DNA of 64,000 nucleotides from assembly GCF_003946095.1 (NCBI RefSeq), contig NZ_RHOD01000001.1, forward strand, positions 93,497 through 157,496. The letters run 5' to 3'. A program made the position numbers and the translations under genes. This document shows positions 57,766-64,000 of this stretch, one piece after another. Positions within the stretch are counted from its first letter, which is position 1, and every line of letters starts with the position of its first letter. The stretch comes from Levilactobacillus lindianensis (GTDB lineage: Bacteria > Bacillota > Bacilli > Lactobacillales > Lactobacillaceae). Under the pieces are notes generated by a model. The model saw only the letters and a program-made list of their open reading frames with translations, was not told where the DNA came from and made no database searches.

Positions 57766-58560
57766 TTAGAGTAAGACCCTCCTTAAATGATTGCTGACCC
57801 CGTCGATCACCATGACCACTACCAGTGTGGCCAGAATAATCACGGCCGTTTTGTTATAGTCAAATTCACTCAGTGACCGTTGCAAGAAGACCCCGATCCC
57901 CCCGGCACCCAAGTACCCCAGGACGGTCGACGCCCGGACGTTAATTTCCAACGTATAGAGAAAGTAACTCACGAATTGATTCATAATTTGTGGGAGCACG
58001 GCGTACCAAATAATGGTAACCTTGCTGGCCCCAACGGATTCCATGGCTTCCAGTGGTCCCATATCAATGGTTTCGATGACTTCGTAGAAGAGCTTGGAGA
58101 TCATCCCAAAAGAGAAGATAGCCAAGGTGATGACCCCAGCAGTCGACCCAATCCCAAAGATAGCGACGAAGATGGCTGCCAATAACAGGTCGGGTAACGT
58201 CCGCACCAAATCCAAGATCAGGCGAATGATACCGCGTAGCCACCGGTTATGGACCAAGTTACTGGCCGCCAAAACCGCAAATGGCACGGCGAAGACGGTC
58301 CCGATGGTCGTTCCCAGAATTGCCATCTGAATGGTTTCATAGAGGGGTTGAATGATGATTGGCACGTAGGACCAAGCTGGCTGAGACATCCGAACCAAAA
58401 GATTGGTGAACTGGTCAAAGTTGCTAAAGAACATCCCCACGTCGACTCCCGTCATCTTGGAGGATCCCATGAGCAGGGCCACCAAGAGGGCAGTCCAGCC
58501 CACGGCCTTCACGTGCCAGCGCTGGCTCCACGAACGTTGCGGAATTTCCGGTGTTGTCAT
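57766..58560 (-). CDS. phnE: Phosphonate-type ABC transporter permease 1
   Basis: 264 residues; ATG 58560 follows TAGGAGGTG, which overlaps the stop of phnC. Six helices; the EAA loop reads VITLAIFSFGMISKLFYEVI then ETIDMGPLEAMESVGAS, and VRASTVLGYLGAGGIGV follows. It resembles permease 2 throughout, so the pair arose by duplication. Tight spacing in the operon supports one membrane complex. Confidence 0.92.
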   Translation of the reverse strand: MTTPEIPQRSWSQRWHVKAVGWTALLVALLMGSSKMTGVDVGMFFSNFDQFTNLLVRMSQPAWSYVPIIIQPLYETIQMAILGTTIGTVFAVPFAVLAASNLVHNRWLRGIIRLILDLVRTLPDLLLAAIFVAIFGIGSTAGVITLAIFSFGMISKLFYEVIETIDMGPLEAMESVGASKVTIIWYAVLPQIMNQFVSYFLYTLEINVRASTVLGYLGAGGIGVFLQRSLSEFDYNKTAVIILATLVVVMVIDGVSNHLRRVLL

Positions 58561-58571
58561 TTTGCCACCTC

Positions 58572-59324
58572 CTAGGCTGTCTGGTAAATCTTCGTCAGGT
58601 CAGCCTCGGTCACGTCGGCGATCGCTTTGTCATAGACCACGGCTCCGGCGCGCAGACCCACAATCCGGTCCGCGTATTGCCGAGCCAAGGCCACCGAGTG
58701 CAAGTTCACAATCACGGTGATACCGTCTTCTTGGTTCAAACGCTTCAAGATATCCATCACGGTCTGGGTCGTCAGCGGATCCAGTGAGGCCACTGGTTCA
58801 TCGGCCAAGATTACCTTAGGATCCTGCATTAACGTTCTAGCAATGGCCACCCGCTGTTGCTGGCCACCCGACAACTCATCGGCTCGCGTGTAGAGCTTCT
58901 CGGTTAAATTAACCCGTTCTAAAGCATGGATTGCGCGGTCCTTGTCCGCTGCACTGAAGAGGTTCAAGACGCTCTTCCAGGTGGGGTAGTAACTCACCCG
59001 CCCCGACAATACATTCCGTTGAACCGTTGAGCGTTTGATCAGGTTGAAATCCTGAAAAATCATGCCAATCTTTCGGCGCAACAACCGCAATGATTGCCCC
59101 TTGTAGTCACTGATCGGTTCGTTCTCAATCGTAATCTCACCGGATGAAATCTCATGCATCCGGTTAATCGTCCGGAGCAAGGTACTCTTCCCGGCCCCTG
59201 ACAACCCGACGACCACCAGGAATTCTCCGCGGGGAATATCAAAATTAATGTCTTTCAAACCCACGGTTCCGTTGTTATAAATCTTATTTACATTTTTGAA
59301 AGAAATGATTGGTTGTTGATCCAT
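58572..59324 (-). CDS. phnC: Phosphonate-type ABC transporter ATP-binding protein
   Basis: 250 residues; ATG 59324 follows AGGGGG. Walker [10 protein letters not shown] is at 40-48, the Q-loop is [20 protein letters not shown] (characteristic of PhnC), the signature [16 protein letters not shown], Walker [14 protein letters not shown], and the switch His is in [19 protein letters not shown]. It drives uptake through the two PhnE permeases. A terminator-like hairpin (59342-59386) separates it from phnD, so less of it than of the binding protein is probably made. Confidence 0.94.
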   Translation of the reverse strand: MDQQPIISFKNVNKIYNNGTVGLKDINFDIPRGEFLVVVGLSGAGKSTLLRTINRMHEISSGEITIENEPISDYKGQSLRLLRRKIGMIFQDFNLIKRSTVQRNVLSGRVSYYPTWKSVLNLFSAADKDRAIHALERVNLTEKLYTRADELSGGQQQRVAIARTLMQDPKVILADEPVASLDPLTTQTVMDILKRLNQEDGITVIVNLHSVALARQYADRIVGLRAGAVVYDKAIADVTEADLTKIYQTA

Positions 59325-59341
59325 TAGTCTGATCCCCCTAT

Positions 59342-59386
59342 AAAAAAGTAGCAGAGGCGCTCGCTATGTGCTGCCCCCCGCTACTT
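59342..59386 (-). terminator. Intercistronic attenuator-like terminator between phnD and phnC
   Basis: AAGTAGC pairs with GCTACTT around a GGGC/GCC-rich stem; six T follow on the minus strand. Partial termination here would make binding protein exceed the membrane components. Confidence 0.75.
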
Positions 59387-59416
59387 TCTGTCGTTGTCAC
59401 CTAATTCTCGACCAGT

Positions 59417-60370
59417 TTACTTGTCGAGCTTCTCTGCTTGTTTGTCGTATTTCCGGATGATATCGAAGTTGCTGTCCTTGGAATCTGCGTAACCTTCGTG
59501 AGAGTAGACACTTGAAATGATGTCATGCCCCTTCTTAGTCTTAGCAATTTCCTTAAAGGCCGCCGCAATCTTCTTCTGCCATTTATCAGTCATGTCCCCA
59601 CGAACCGTAATCGTATCGTTAGGAATCTTGCCCGTCGTGTAGATTGGGACAACGTCCTTCATGATGTTCTTTTGGTCCTTCATAACTAACTTCCGAGCGC
59701 CTTGGAAGACGAAGGCAGCGTCCGTGTTCTTGTTGTAAACGGACAAGACGCCTTGGTCATGACCTTTTACTTGAACCGTCTTGATGCCGTCCTTGTTGAC
59801 GTTAACACCATGTTCTAGCATTTCAACGGCTGGGTAAATCCACCCGGCAGTTGACGTCGTGTCTTGCACGGCAATCTTCTTGCCCTTCAGATCCTTGATA
59901 GACTTAATCCCGCTATCCTTGCGAACCAAGATTTGTGACCGGTAGTAACTCACGAGATCCTTCGTGGCCTGGTCGTTAGGTTCCTTAATCCCAAAACGTT
60001 GGGCCTGTAAGATGACCTTGTCACCGTACTGTTTGTGCGCCAACACGTATGCATCAGGCGGTAAGAAGCCGACATCCACCTTCTTGGACCCCATGGCCTC
60101 AACAATGGTGTTGTAGTCGGTCGAAACACTAACCGTCACTGGAATTCCTAACTGCTTCTTCAGCAAGCCTTCCAGTGGCTTGGCCTTAGCTTCAATCGTT
60201 CCCGCGTTAGATGATGGCACGAATTCTACCGTCAACTTCTTGGGGGTAAATCCCTTAGAACTAGAAGAACTGGTTGAACTCGTTGACTTGCCACACCCCA
60301 CCAAAGTTACTGGTAAGGCAAGTAATGCCGTCACGACTAAGAGCCATTTAACCTTGTTTCTCAGATGCAT
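59417..60370 (-). CDS. phnD: Phosphate/phosphonate-type ABC transporter substrate-binding lipoprotein
   Basis: 317 residues from ATG 60370, 8 bases after GGAG; a GTG nine bases earlier is too close to that site. The lipoprotein signal is WLLVVTALLALPVTLVGCGKS with lipid-attachment Cys26. The mature domain reads KKLTVEFVPSSNAGTIEAKA, then KPLEGLLKKQLGIPVTVSVS, then DVGFLPPDAYVLAH and KKIAVQDTTSTAGWIYPAVEML, the pattern of PhnD/PtxB-type binding proteins. It is first in the phnD-phnC-phnE-phnE-nucleotidase operon. No C-P lyase or phosphite dehydrogenase genes are near, so the ligand may be another phosphorus compound. Confidence 0.92.
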   Translation of the reverse strand: MHLRNKVKWLLVVTALLALPVTLVGCGKSTSSTSSSSSKGFTPKKLTVEFVPSSNAGTIEAKAKPLEGLLKKQLGIPVTVSVSTDYNTIVEAMGSKKVDVGFLPPDAYVLAHKQYGDKVILQAQRFGIKEPNDQATKDLVSYYRSQILVRKDSGIKSIKDLKGKKIAVQDTTSTAGWIYPAVEMLEHGVNVNKDGIKTVQVKGHDQGVLSVYNKNTDAAFVFQGARKLVMKDQKNIMKDVVPIYTTGKIPNDTITVRGDMTDKWQKKIAAAFKEIAKTKKGHDIISSVYSHEGYADSKDSNFDIIRKYDKQAEKLDK

Positions 60371-61087
60371 CAAGCTCACTCCTCAGATATGTAGTTGGTG
60401 TTCAATAACCACTCCCAATGATAGCAAGTATCCGAACTTTTGCAACCATTTTTCGGAAAATGCTTCGTCATAAAAATAATTATTAGAAGTGAAACCGCTA
60501 ATTAACGGCAGGTAAACCGTAAAACCTGAACGATATATAAAATTATTAATAAAAGAACCCCGGTTACGCAACGATTCGTCCCCACCCTCAAATCGCCAAA
60601 TTTCTTTGATAAACCACTGGTTACCGGCATCTTCCGCACTTTCAACGCTAAAGGAAACTGACGCCCCTCTAAAGAATATCGAGCATGCCAACCGTCCCAG
60701 CCAGCTATCCACATTTTCGGGGTGTCCGGGACCTTGAAAGCACGGCATCATTTCCTTTGTCGCTAGGCCGCCTGAGAACCATTAACCGGCTAAATCACCC
60801 CTTTTTCATTGGCCGATCGTCAAGGAAGGAGAACCACTCTTAATTTCTCAGAATTCGGGGATTTCCTCTCATTTAGTTTGACTGGTGACCCACCCAACCG
60901 ATCACCCATCTCCATTTTTTTAGGTTATCAAACGGAAAAAGGCGATGGGGTAAATTTTTCCATCACCCAAGTCATATTCATCTTTCAGTATACTTATTCA
61001 AAAACCACTGCCTGTGGCCCTGACTCATGAACCCCCTGAGTGGGAACGATTACCGACCGGTTGTTCCCCGAAATGAGTATGGCATGA
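60371..61087. other. Gene-free stretch upstream of phnD
   Basis: Minus-strand frames here lack ribosome-binding sites and do not look like proteins. The phnD promoter must lie within the first 100-150 bp. A weak hairpin is at about 60942-60966 (CGATGG/CCATCA). Otherwise nothing is recognised. Confidence 0.45.
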
Positions 61088-61105
61088 ATTTGTAATATTA
61101 CAAAT
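61088..61105. promoter_or_regulatory. Perfect 18-bp palindrome
   Basis: ATTTGTAATATTACAAAT reads the same on both strands and looks like a dimeric repressor site. It lies 45 bp before the stem-loop series at 61150 and about 720 bp upstream of phnD, with no coding gene obviously attached. Confidence 0.6.
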
Positions 61106-61149
61106 CGCGAGAATCACCCAAAACCCTTGATTTCTTTGTTATTATGAAG

Positions 61150-61318
61150 TTGTCGTAAACAATTGCTTAACAAACAGACGACAAACTAAAGCTTTTTTGG
61201 TAGCAGTGATTAGGGTACCCGGAAAATGCCCCAATCGTAGCTGCCCCAAAATAATCGTTAACCGGCTTGAATCAGACTAAATCCCAGTCTAATTCAAGGT
61301 GGTTAATTTTTTTATTTT
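61150..61318 (+). ncRNA. Candidate structured small RNA ending in a terminator
   Basis: Three consecutive stem-loops lie on the plus strand: TTGTCGT/ACGACAA (61150-61184); a longer stem with TTTTGG/CCAAAA, AGC/GCT and GATTAGGG/CCCCAATC (61195-61251); and a strong terminator. TATTAT at 61140-61145 could be a -10, but no good -35 is seen. No coding frame explains the terminator. This is inference only. Confidence 0.45.
61258..61318 (+). terminator. Strong terminator of an unassigned plus-strand transcript
   Basis: TTAACC...CTTGAAT...AGACT pairs with AGTCT...ATTCAAG...GGTTAA and runs into seven T. No plus-strand gene lies within 1 kb upstream. Confidence 0.8.
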
Positions 61319-61339
61319 CATAAACGTACATATTATAAA

Positions 61340-61384
61340 AGACCAACCGTCGATGGCAATTTCATCGACGATCGGTCTCTTTTT
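61340..61384. terminator. Bidirectional terminator after the 61397 gene
   Basis: AGACC and CGTCGATG pair with CATCGACG and GGTCT; T runs lie on both sides. Confidence 0.8.
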
Positions 61385-61396
61385 CTGAATTTCAAT

Positions 61397-62032
61397 TTAG
61401 ACGACCCACCACTGTTCTTCGGTGGGATAGTAGACCCAGCCCAGATGATGGACATCCACACTTAGCTTCGGGTCCGATTGTGTGGGAATCAGGCCCACTT
61501 CGGTCACGTTGTAATTATAGGTGGTCACCCTGCCCGCCTTGTCGGAAGATGATTTGGCAATGAACGCCTGAACCGGTGAGGCGTATCCGGCCACAAACAA
61601 CCGGCCGGCAGTGATTGGCGTCAATAGGCAAAGCCCGGTGGCTACGACACTGACCCCCGTCACCCACCAGGTGGTAGACCGTGGCATTGATTGAACAAAT
61701 AAGCCGGCCACTTGCCACCCTGTCAGAATCGTTAACAAGGGAATGACCGGCGCAACCTTCGCACTAAACGCTTCCGAAGAAGCTACCGTCAACACCGCTA
61801 ACCAGCCAGTGCTCACGACGGGCATCCACTGACGGTGATGAATTCCCCGGCCAACCAAATAGACAATCATGGGCCAAGGCAATAGCACCAGGCCCAAAAC
61901 AATGACGCTCAACACAGTGGGCCAGAATCCCCCACTGTTATTGCTAGAAAACCAGGCCCAGCCCACTGTTCGTAAGACCCAGCAGACGTAAAATCCAATT
62001 AAGATTAACCCACGCTTAATTCCTTGACGCAT
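61397..62032 (-). CDS. Hypothetical multi-span membrane protein
   Basis: 211 residues from ATG 62032, behind AAAGGGGATGGGG; a TTG 24 bases upstream is less likely. Five probable helices lie in the first 145 residues (GLILIGFYVCWVLRTVGWAWF, TVLSVIVLGLVLLPWPMIVYLV, WMPVVSTGWLAVLTVASS, VIPLLTILTGWQVAGLFV, WWVTGVSVVATGLCLL). A C-terminal outer part of about 65 residues ends in GWVYYPTEEQWWVV. I recognise no family. It lies about 100 bp after the PepSY lipoprotein gene, but a terminator separates them. Confidence 0.72.
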   Translation of the reverse strand: MRQGIKRGLILIGFYVCWVLRTVGWAWFSSNNSGGFWPTVLSVIVLGLVLLPWPMIVYLVGRGIHHRQWMPVVSTGWLAVLTVASSEAFSAKVAPVIPLLTILTGWQVAGLFVQSMPRSTTWWVTGVSVVATGLCLLTPITAGRLFVAGYASPVQAFIAKSSSDKAGRVTTYNYNVTEVGLIPTQSDPKLSVDVHHLGWVYYPTEEQWWVV

Positions 62033-62091
62033 CGCCCCATCCCCTTTAATCCCCAAAACAATTTAGACCCCATTATACGCGTCTGCGAAAC

Positions 62092-62124
62092 TAAAAACCG
62101 GTCAACCGACTATCGGTGACCGGT
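62092..62124 (-). terminator. Terminator of the PepSY lipoprotein gene
   Basis: ACCGGTCA/TGACCGGT with CCGA/TCGG inside; five T follow on the minus strand. Confidence 0.85.
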
Positions 62125-62129
62125 CCCAG

Positions 62130-62711
62130 TTAATCATCATCCGTTTCAATAGCAACGGCTTTAGCAGTATAGGCATCCACTTGGACCTCATGGGTCTCAC
62201 GACCATCGCGAACTTTGACTTCCCACTGCGTCTCGCCATGATCCTTTTCCAGCGTCCAGGCAATCGCAGTCCCAGCCCCAACCTTGGCCGTTGCTGCCTT
62301 AGAGATAGTGGCCAAGGCTTTCAGACCTGTCGTCTTAATCTCCGCAGCCTTTCTTTCGACGCCGTTAGCCTCGTCAGCATCTAATCTTTCCTTTTTCTGC
62401 CGATCTAGCCGTCCCGTTTTAGCCGTCCAGGTTGTCTCAATTTCCACCTGATCGTCTACACCCGTGACCTCATAATAATAAGCTTGACCGCCCCGCTTCA
62501 AAGAGATCTCTGTAATCCCCATCTGGGGATACTTCTGCTGAAACTTTCGAATAATAGTCGGCACGGTGACTTTAATGGTCTTTGCAGGTGACACTACCTG
62601 CGAACTCGCCGAGGATTGCGACTGACTGGTTGTCCCTTCATCCGCCGGCTTTCTCGCTGTGCACCCGGCCAACAACGTCACACTTAATAAAAGTAGCGCT
62701 AGTTTTTTCAT
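62130..62711 (-). CDS. PepSY-domain lipoprotein
   Basis: 193 residues; ATG 62711 follows AATGGAGG. The lipoprotein signal is ALLLLSVTLLAGCTA with lipobox LAGC. After a Ser/Gln-rich linker there are two PepSY-like units of about 60 residues: IIRKFQQKYPQMGITEISLK then YYYEVTGVDDQVEIETTWTA, and LATISKAATAKVGAGTAIAW then TQWEVKVRDGRETHEVQVDA. PepSY domains often inhibit or modulate proteases or two-component sensors at the membrane. The ligand is unknown. It stands alone. Confidence 0.88.
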   Translation of the reverse strand: MKKLALLLLSVTLLAGCTARKPADEGTTSQSQSSASSQVVSPAKTIKVTVPTIIRKFQQKYPQMGITEISLKRGGQAYYYEVTGVDDQVEIETTWTAKTGRLDRQKKERLDADEANGVERKAAEIKTTGLKALATISKAATAKVGAGTAIAWTLEKDHGETQWEVKVRDGRETHEVQVDAYTAKAVAIETDDD

Positions 62712-62806
62712 GATCGTCCTCCATTTTTTATTCGGGGGTAATCGTTAACGTTTCCGCTTATTGCCATAATTCGATCAAAATCCTTGCTGCCCTGATGTCC
62801 TAAAAA

Positions 62807-63268
62807 CTACTTTAAATCATCTTCGTCATACTCGTCGACTGCCTCACCGGTCAGCGTTCCCGCCAGCTGTTGTAGGACCCGGACCAACTCGGCCCGATCG
62901 GTATTGGAGTAGCTCGCTAACCGTTCTCGTAACGCTGCCTCCCGTGCGAGCTTAATTTGCATGAGTCCCCGTTGTCCTTGCTGGGTGAGGGCCACCAACC
63001 GGACCCGTTGATCGCGGCGATCCACTTCGCGTAGCCAGCCTGCTGCGACGAGCTTGTCCACCTGGCGGCTAATCGAGGAGTGATTGCGGCCAATCTGATC
63101 AGCCAACTCGCCAATGCTAATGTCCGCCTGACGCCCGGCACGCACCACGATTGGGAGTGCGGCCGGTTCCAACGGTACGTTGGCCTGCTGAAGCAGGCGA
63201 CGGTCCTGTTGGGGCTGGTTAAAGAAGGTCACAATTTCAAATAGTGCTTCAAAAATTTCATTATCCAT
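62807..63268 (-). CDS. MarR-family regulator (probably leaderless)
   Basis: 153 residues with a MarR winged helix: ISIGELADQIGRNHSSISRQ then VDKLVAAGWLREVDRRDQRV, and LVALTQQG. It is divergent from the FMN reductase gene at 63348 and probably controls it. On the minus strand a TATAAT box (63276-63281) ends only 7 bases before the ATG, and no ribosome-binding site lies between, so the mRNA should start at or next to the start codon. A TGTGCACA palindrome (63301-63308) lies just upstream, in the -35 region, as a candidate operator. Confidence 0.88.
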   Translation of the reverse strand: MDNEIFEALFEIVTFFNQPQQDRRLLQQANVPLEPAALPIVVRAGRQADISIGELADQIGRNHSSISRQVDKLVAAGWLREVDRRDQRVRLVALTQQGQRGLMQIKLAREAALRERLASYSNTDRAELVRVLQQLAGTLTGEAVDEYDEDDLK

Positions 63269-63275
63269 ACTTGTG

Positions 63276-63308
63276 ATTATACCAGATAAATGCTAATATG
63301 TGTGCACA
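63276..63308. promoter_or_regulatory. marR promoter and candidate MarR operator
   Basis: The minus-strand -10 TATAAT (63276-63281) and the palindrome TGTGCACA (63301-63308, followed by ACGCAC) lie in the 79-bp gap between divergent genes, so one site could control both. Confidence 0.55.
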
Positions 63309-63347
63309 ACGCACCTATTAATTTTTTAAATCTAAGGAGCACTCAGC

Positions 63348-63905
63348 ATGGCTAAAAAAATCGGTCTCATCATCGGATCCACTCGTCCCACCCGAATCAG
63401 CCCCAGCATTGCCACCTGGCTACAAACGGCCGTGGCCCAACCCGGCCTGGACGTCGATCTCATTGACCTGGCAGAGATCAATCTGCCGTTACTAGACGAG
63501 GTTGAACAACCTTCCACTGGCATTTATCACGAGGAACACACGCAGCGTTGGAGCCAACTCATTCAGGGTTACGACGGCTTCATCCTCCTCTTCCCACAAT
63601 ACAATTGGGGCTACCCCGCACCCTTGAAAAATGCCCTGGACTACCTATACAAAGAATGGCGAGGCAAACCGGTCAGCATGGTTTCTTACGGCGGTCACGG
63701 CGGTTTCCAAGCGGCCCTGAGCATGAACTTAGTCCTACGCGGTCTCAAGTTCCAACTGATGGCTACCAACCTCCAGTTGACCTTAAAGAAGGACGAGATT
63801 GACGAGAACGGCCAATTCAAAGACCCAGCACGGGCGCTGGCACCCTATGACTACAATGCCCACCAGCTGGGCGCAGAATTCTTACACCGACTCACACAGG
63901 ATTAA
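63348..63905 (+). CDS. NADPH-dependent FMN reductase (flavodoxin-like)
   Basis: 185 residues; ATG 63348 follows AAGGAGC. The flavodoxin-like phosphate loop is GLIIGSTRPTRISPSIATWL. Then come VDLIDLAEINLPLLDEVEQP, FILLFPQYNWGYPAPLKNAL and DYLYKEWRGKPVSMVSYGGHGG. The P-Q-Y-N-W/G-x-P motif is typical of the NAD(P)H:FMN/quinone/azo-reductase family. It probably reduces quinones or azo compounds. The MarR regulator next door suggests induction by such compounds. Confidence 0.92.
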   Translation: MAKKIGLIIGSTRPTRISPSIATWLQTAVAQPGLDVDLIDLAEINLPLLDEVEQPSTGIYHEEHTQRWSQLIQGYDGFILLFPQYNWGYPAPLKNALDYLYKEWRGKPVSMVSYGGHGGFQAALSMNLVLRGLKFQLMATNLQLTLKKDEIDENGQFKDPARALAPYDYNAHQLGAEFLHRLTQD

Positions 63906-63949
63906 CTTCAAGCACACAAAATAGAGGCTGTGACATAAGTCTCCAAAAT

Positions 63950-63996
63950 GAAAGCTGGTTGAGAGGAATCTTCGGATTTCTCCCGACCAGCTTTTT
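63950..63996 (+). terminator. Terminator after the FMN reductase
   Basis: AAAGCTGGT pairs with ACCAGCTTT around GAGA.../...TCTC and a TTCG tetraloop between AATC and GATT; five T follow. The preceding words GAGGCTGTGACATAAGTC resemble a repeat seen beside lactobacillus insertion sequences, but I cannot show an element here. Confidence 0.8.
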
Positions 63997-64000
63997 GGTA

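Noticed and set aside
60383..60751. Minus-strand open frame of 122 codons upstream of phnD
   Set aside because: No ribosome-binding site, unusual composition, and it would cover the phnD promoter.
63920..63949. Insertion-sequence end at the right edge (GAGGCTGTGACATAAGTC)
   Set aside because: Only a short word and a hairpin are visible; no transposase or opposite end is inside the window, and the hairpin works as a terminator.

Overview
The window looks like a chromosomal segment from a Lactobacillaceae species of the heterofermentative, moderately high G+C type (Levilactobacillus or a relative). This is an inference from gene content: a WxL cell-surface protein, an oleate hydratase, a PadR/DUF4097 pair, OatA-type and L,D-transpeptidase cell-wall enzymes, CopY/CopB copper control, a phnDCEE transporter with a 5'-nucleotidase, and strong AGGAGG ribosome-binding sites. 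No rRNA, tRNA, CRISPR array, complete transposon or prophage was seen.

Layout. 1-8.3 kb: start of a WxL protein gene cut by the window edge, a zinc-finger-like unknown, a UvrA paralogue, a YagU-type membrane protein, a GPH sugar symporter and a MarR regulator. 8.4-10.8 kb: a small YolD-like gene under a textbook LexA (SOS) box, then an AT-rich AlbA/Schlafen-type regulator with repeated sites at its promoter. 10.8-13.3 kb: the PadR/DUF4097 pair with a perfect operator, and signal peptidase I. 14-26 kb: oleate hydratase, basic secreted proteins, OatA-like acyltransferase, adenosine deaminase, a degenerate integrase-like protein, polysaccharide deacetylase, a 30-residue membrane peptide under a catabolite-repression site, and an L,D-transpeptidase. 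26-35 kb: redox and regulator genes (two aldo/keto reductases, NAD(P)H-binding protein, MerR, LysR, CoA-disulfide reductase-rhodanese) with one decayed monooxygenase gene. 35-43 kb: an ABC/FtsX exporter, DacA, and the copY-copB operon. 43-54 kb: secreted proteins including a tandem paralogous pair, a DMT transporter, a C69 dipeptidase, an ASCH protein and a P2-type ATPase. 54-64 kb: a quinone oxidoreductase, a Nudix gene broken by one stop, the phosphonate-type ABC transporter operon ending in a 5'-nucleotidase, a PepSY lipoprotein, and a divergent MarR/FMN-reductase pair.

The most unusual content lies between genes. Two families of dispersed, strongly structured elements recur. Family E1 (about 120-195 bp; seven copies and one remnant) folds into a closing stem plus three hairpins whose stems differ between copies yet remain paired. 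Family E2 (about 70-115 bp; five copies) is a long stem with a conserved asymmetric internal loop and compensatory changes in its helices; all five copies lie just past the 3' end of a gene. I could not assign either family to a known RNA or mobile-element class. Other regulatory signals readable from the sequence are a LexA box, two cop boxes, a PadR operator, a cre site, a long palindrome before ohyA, a shared LysR-type motif, and a 1-kb gene-free region holding three consecutive stem-loops that could be a small RNA.

All functions are from reading the sequence and recalled family motifs; no database search was run. Several starts were moved to internal ATG/GTG codons because a ribosome-binding site decides them.
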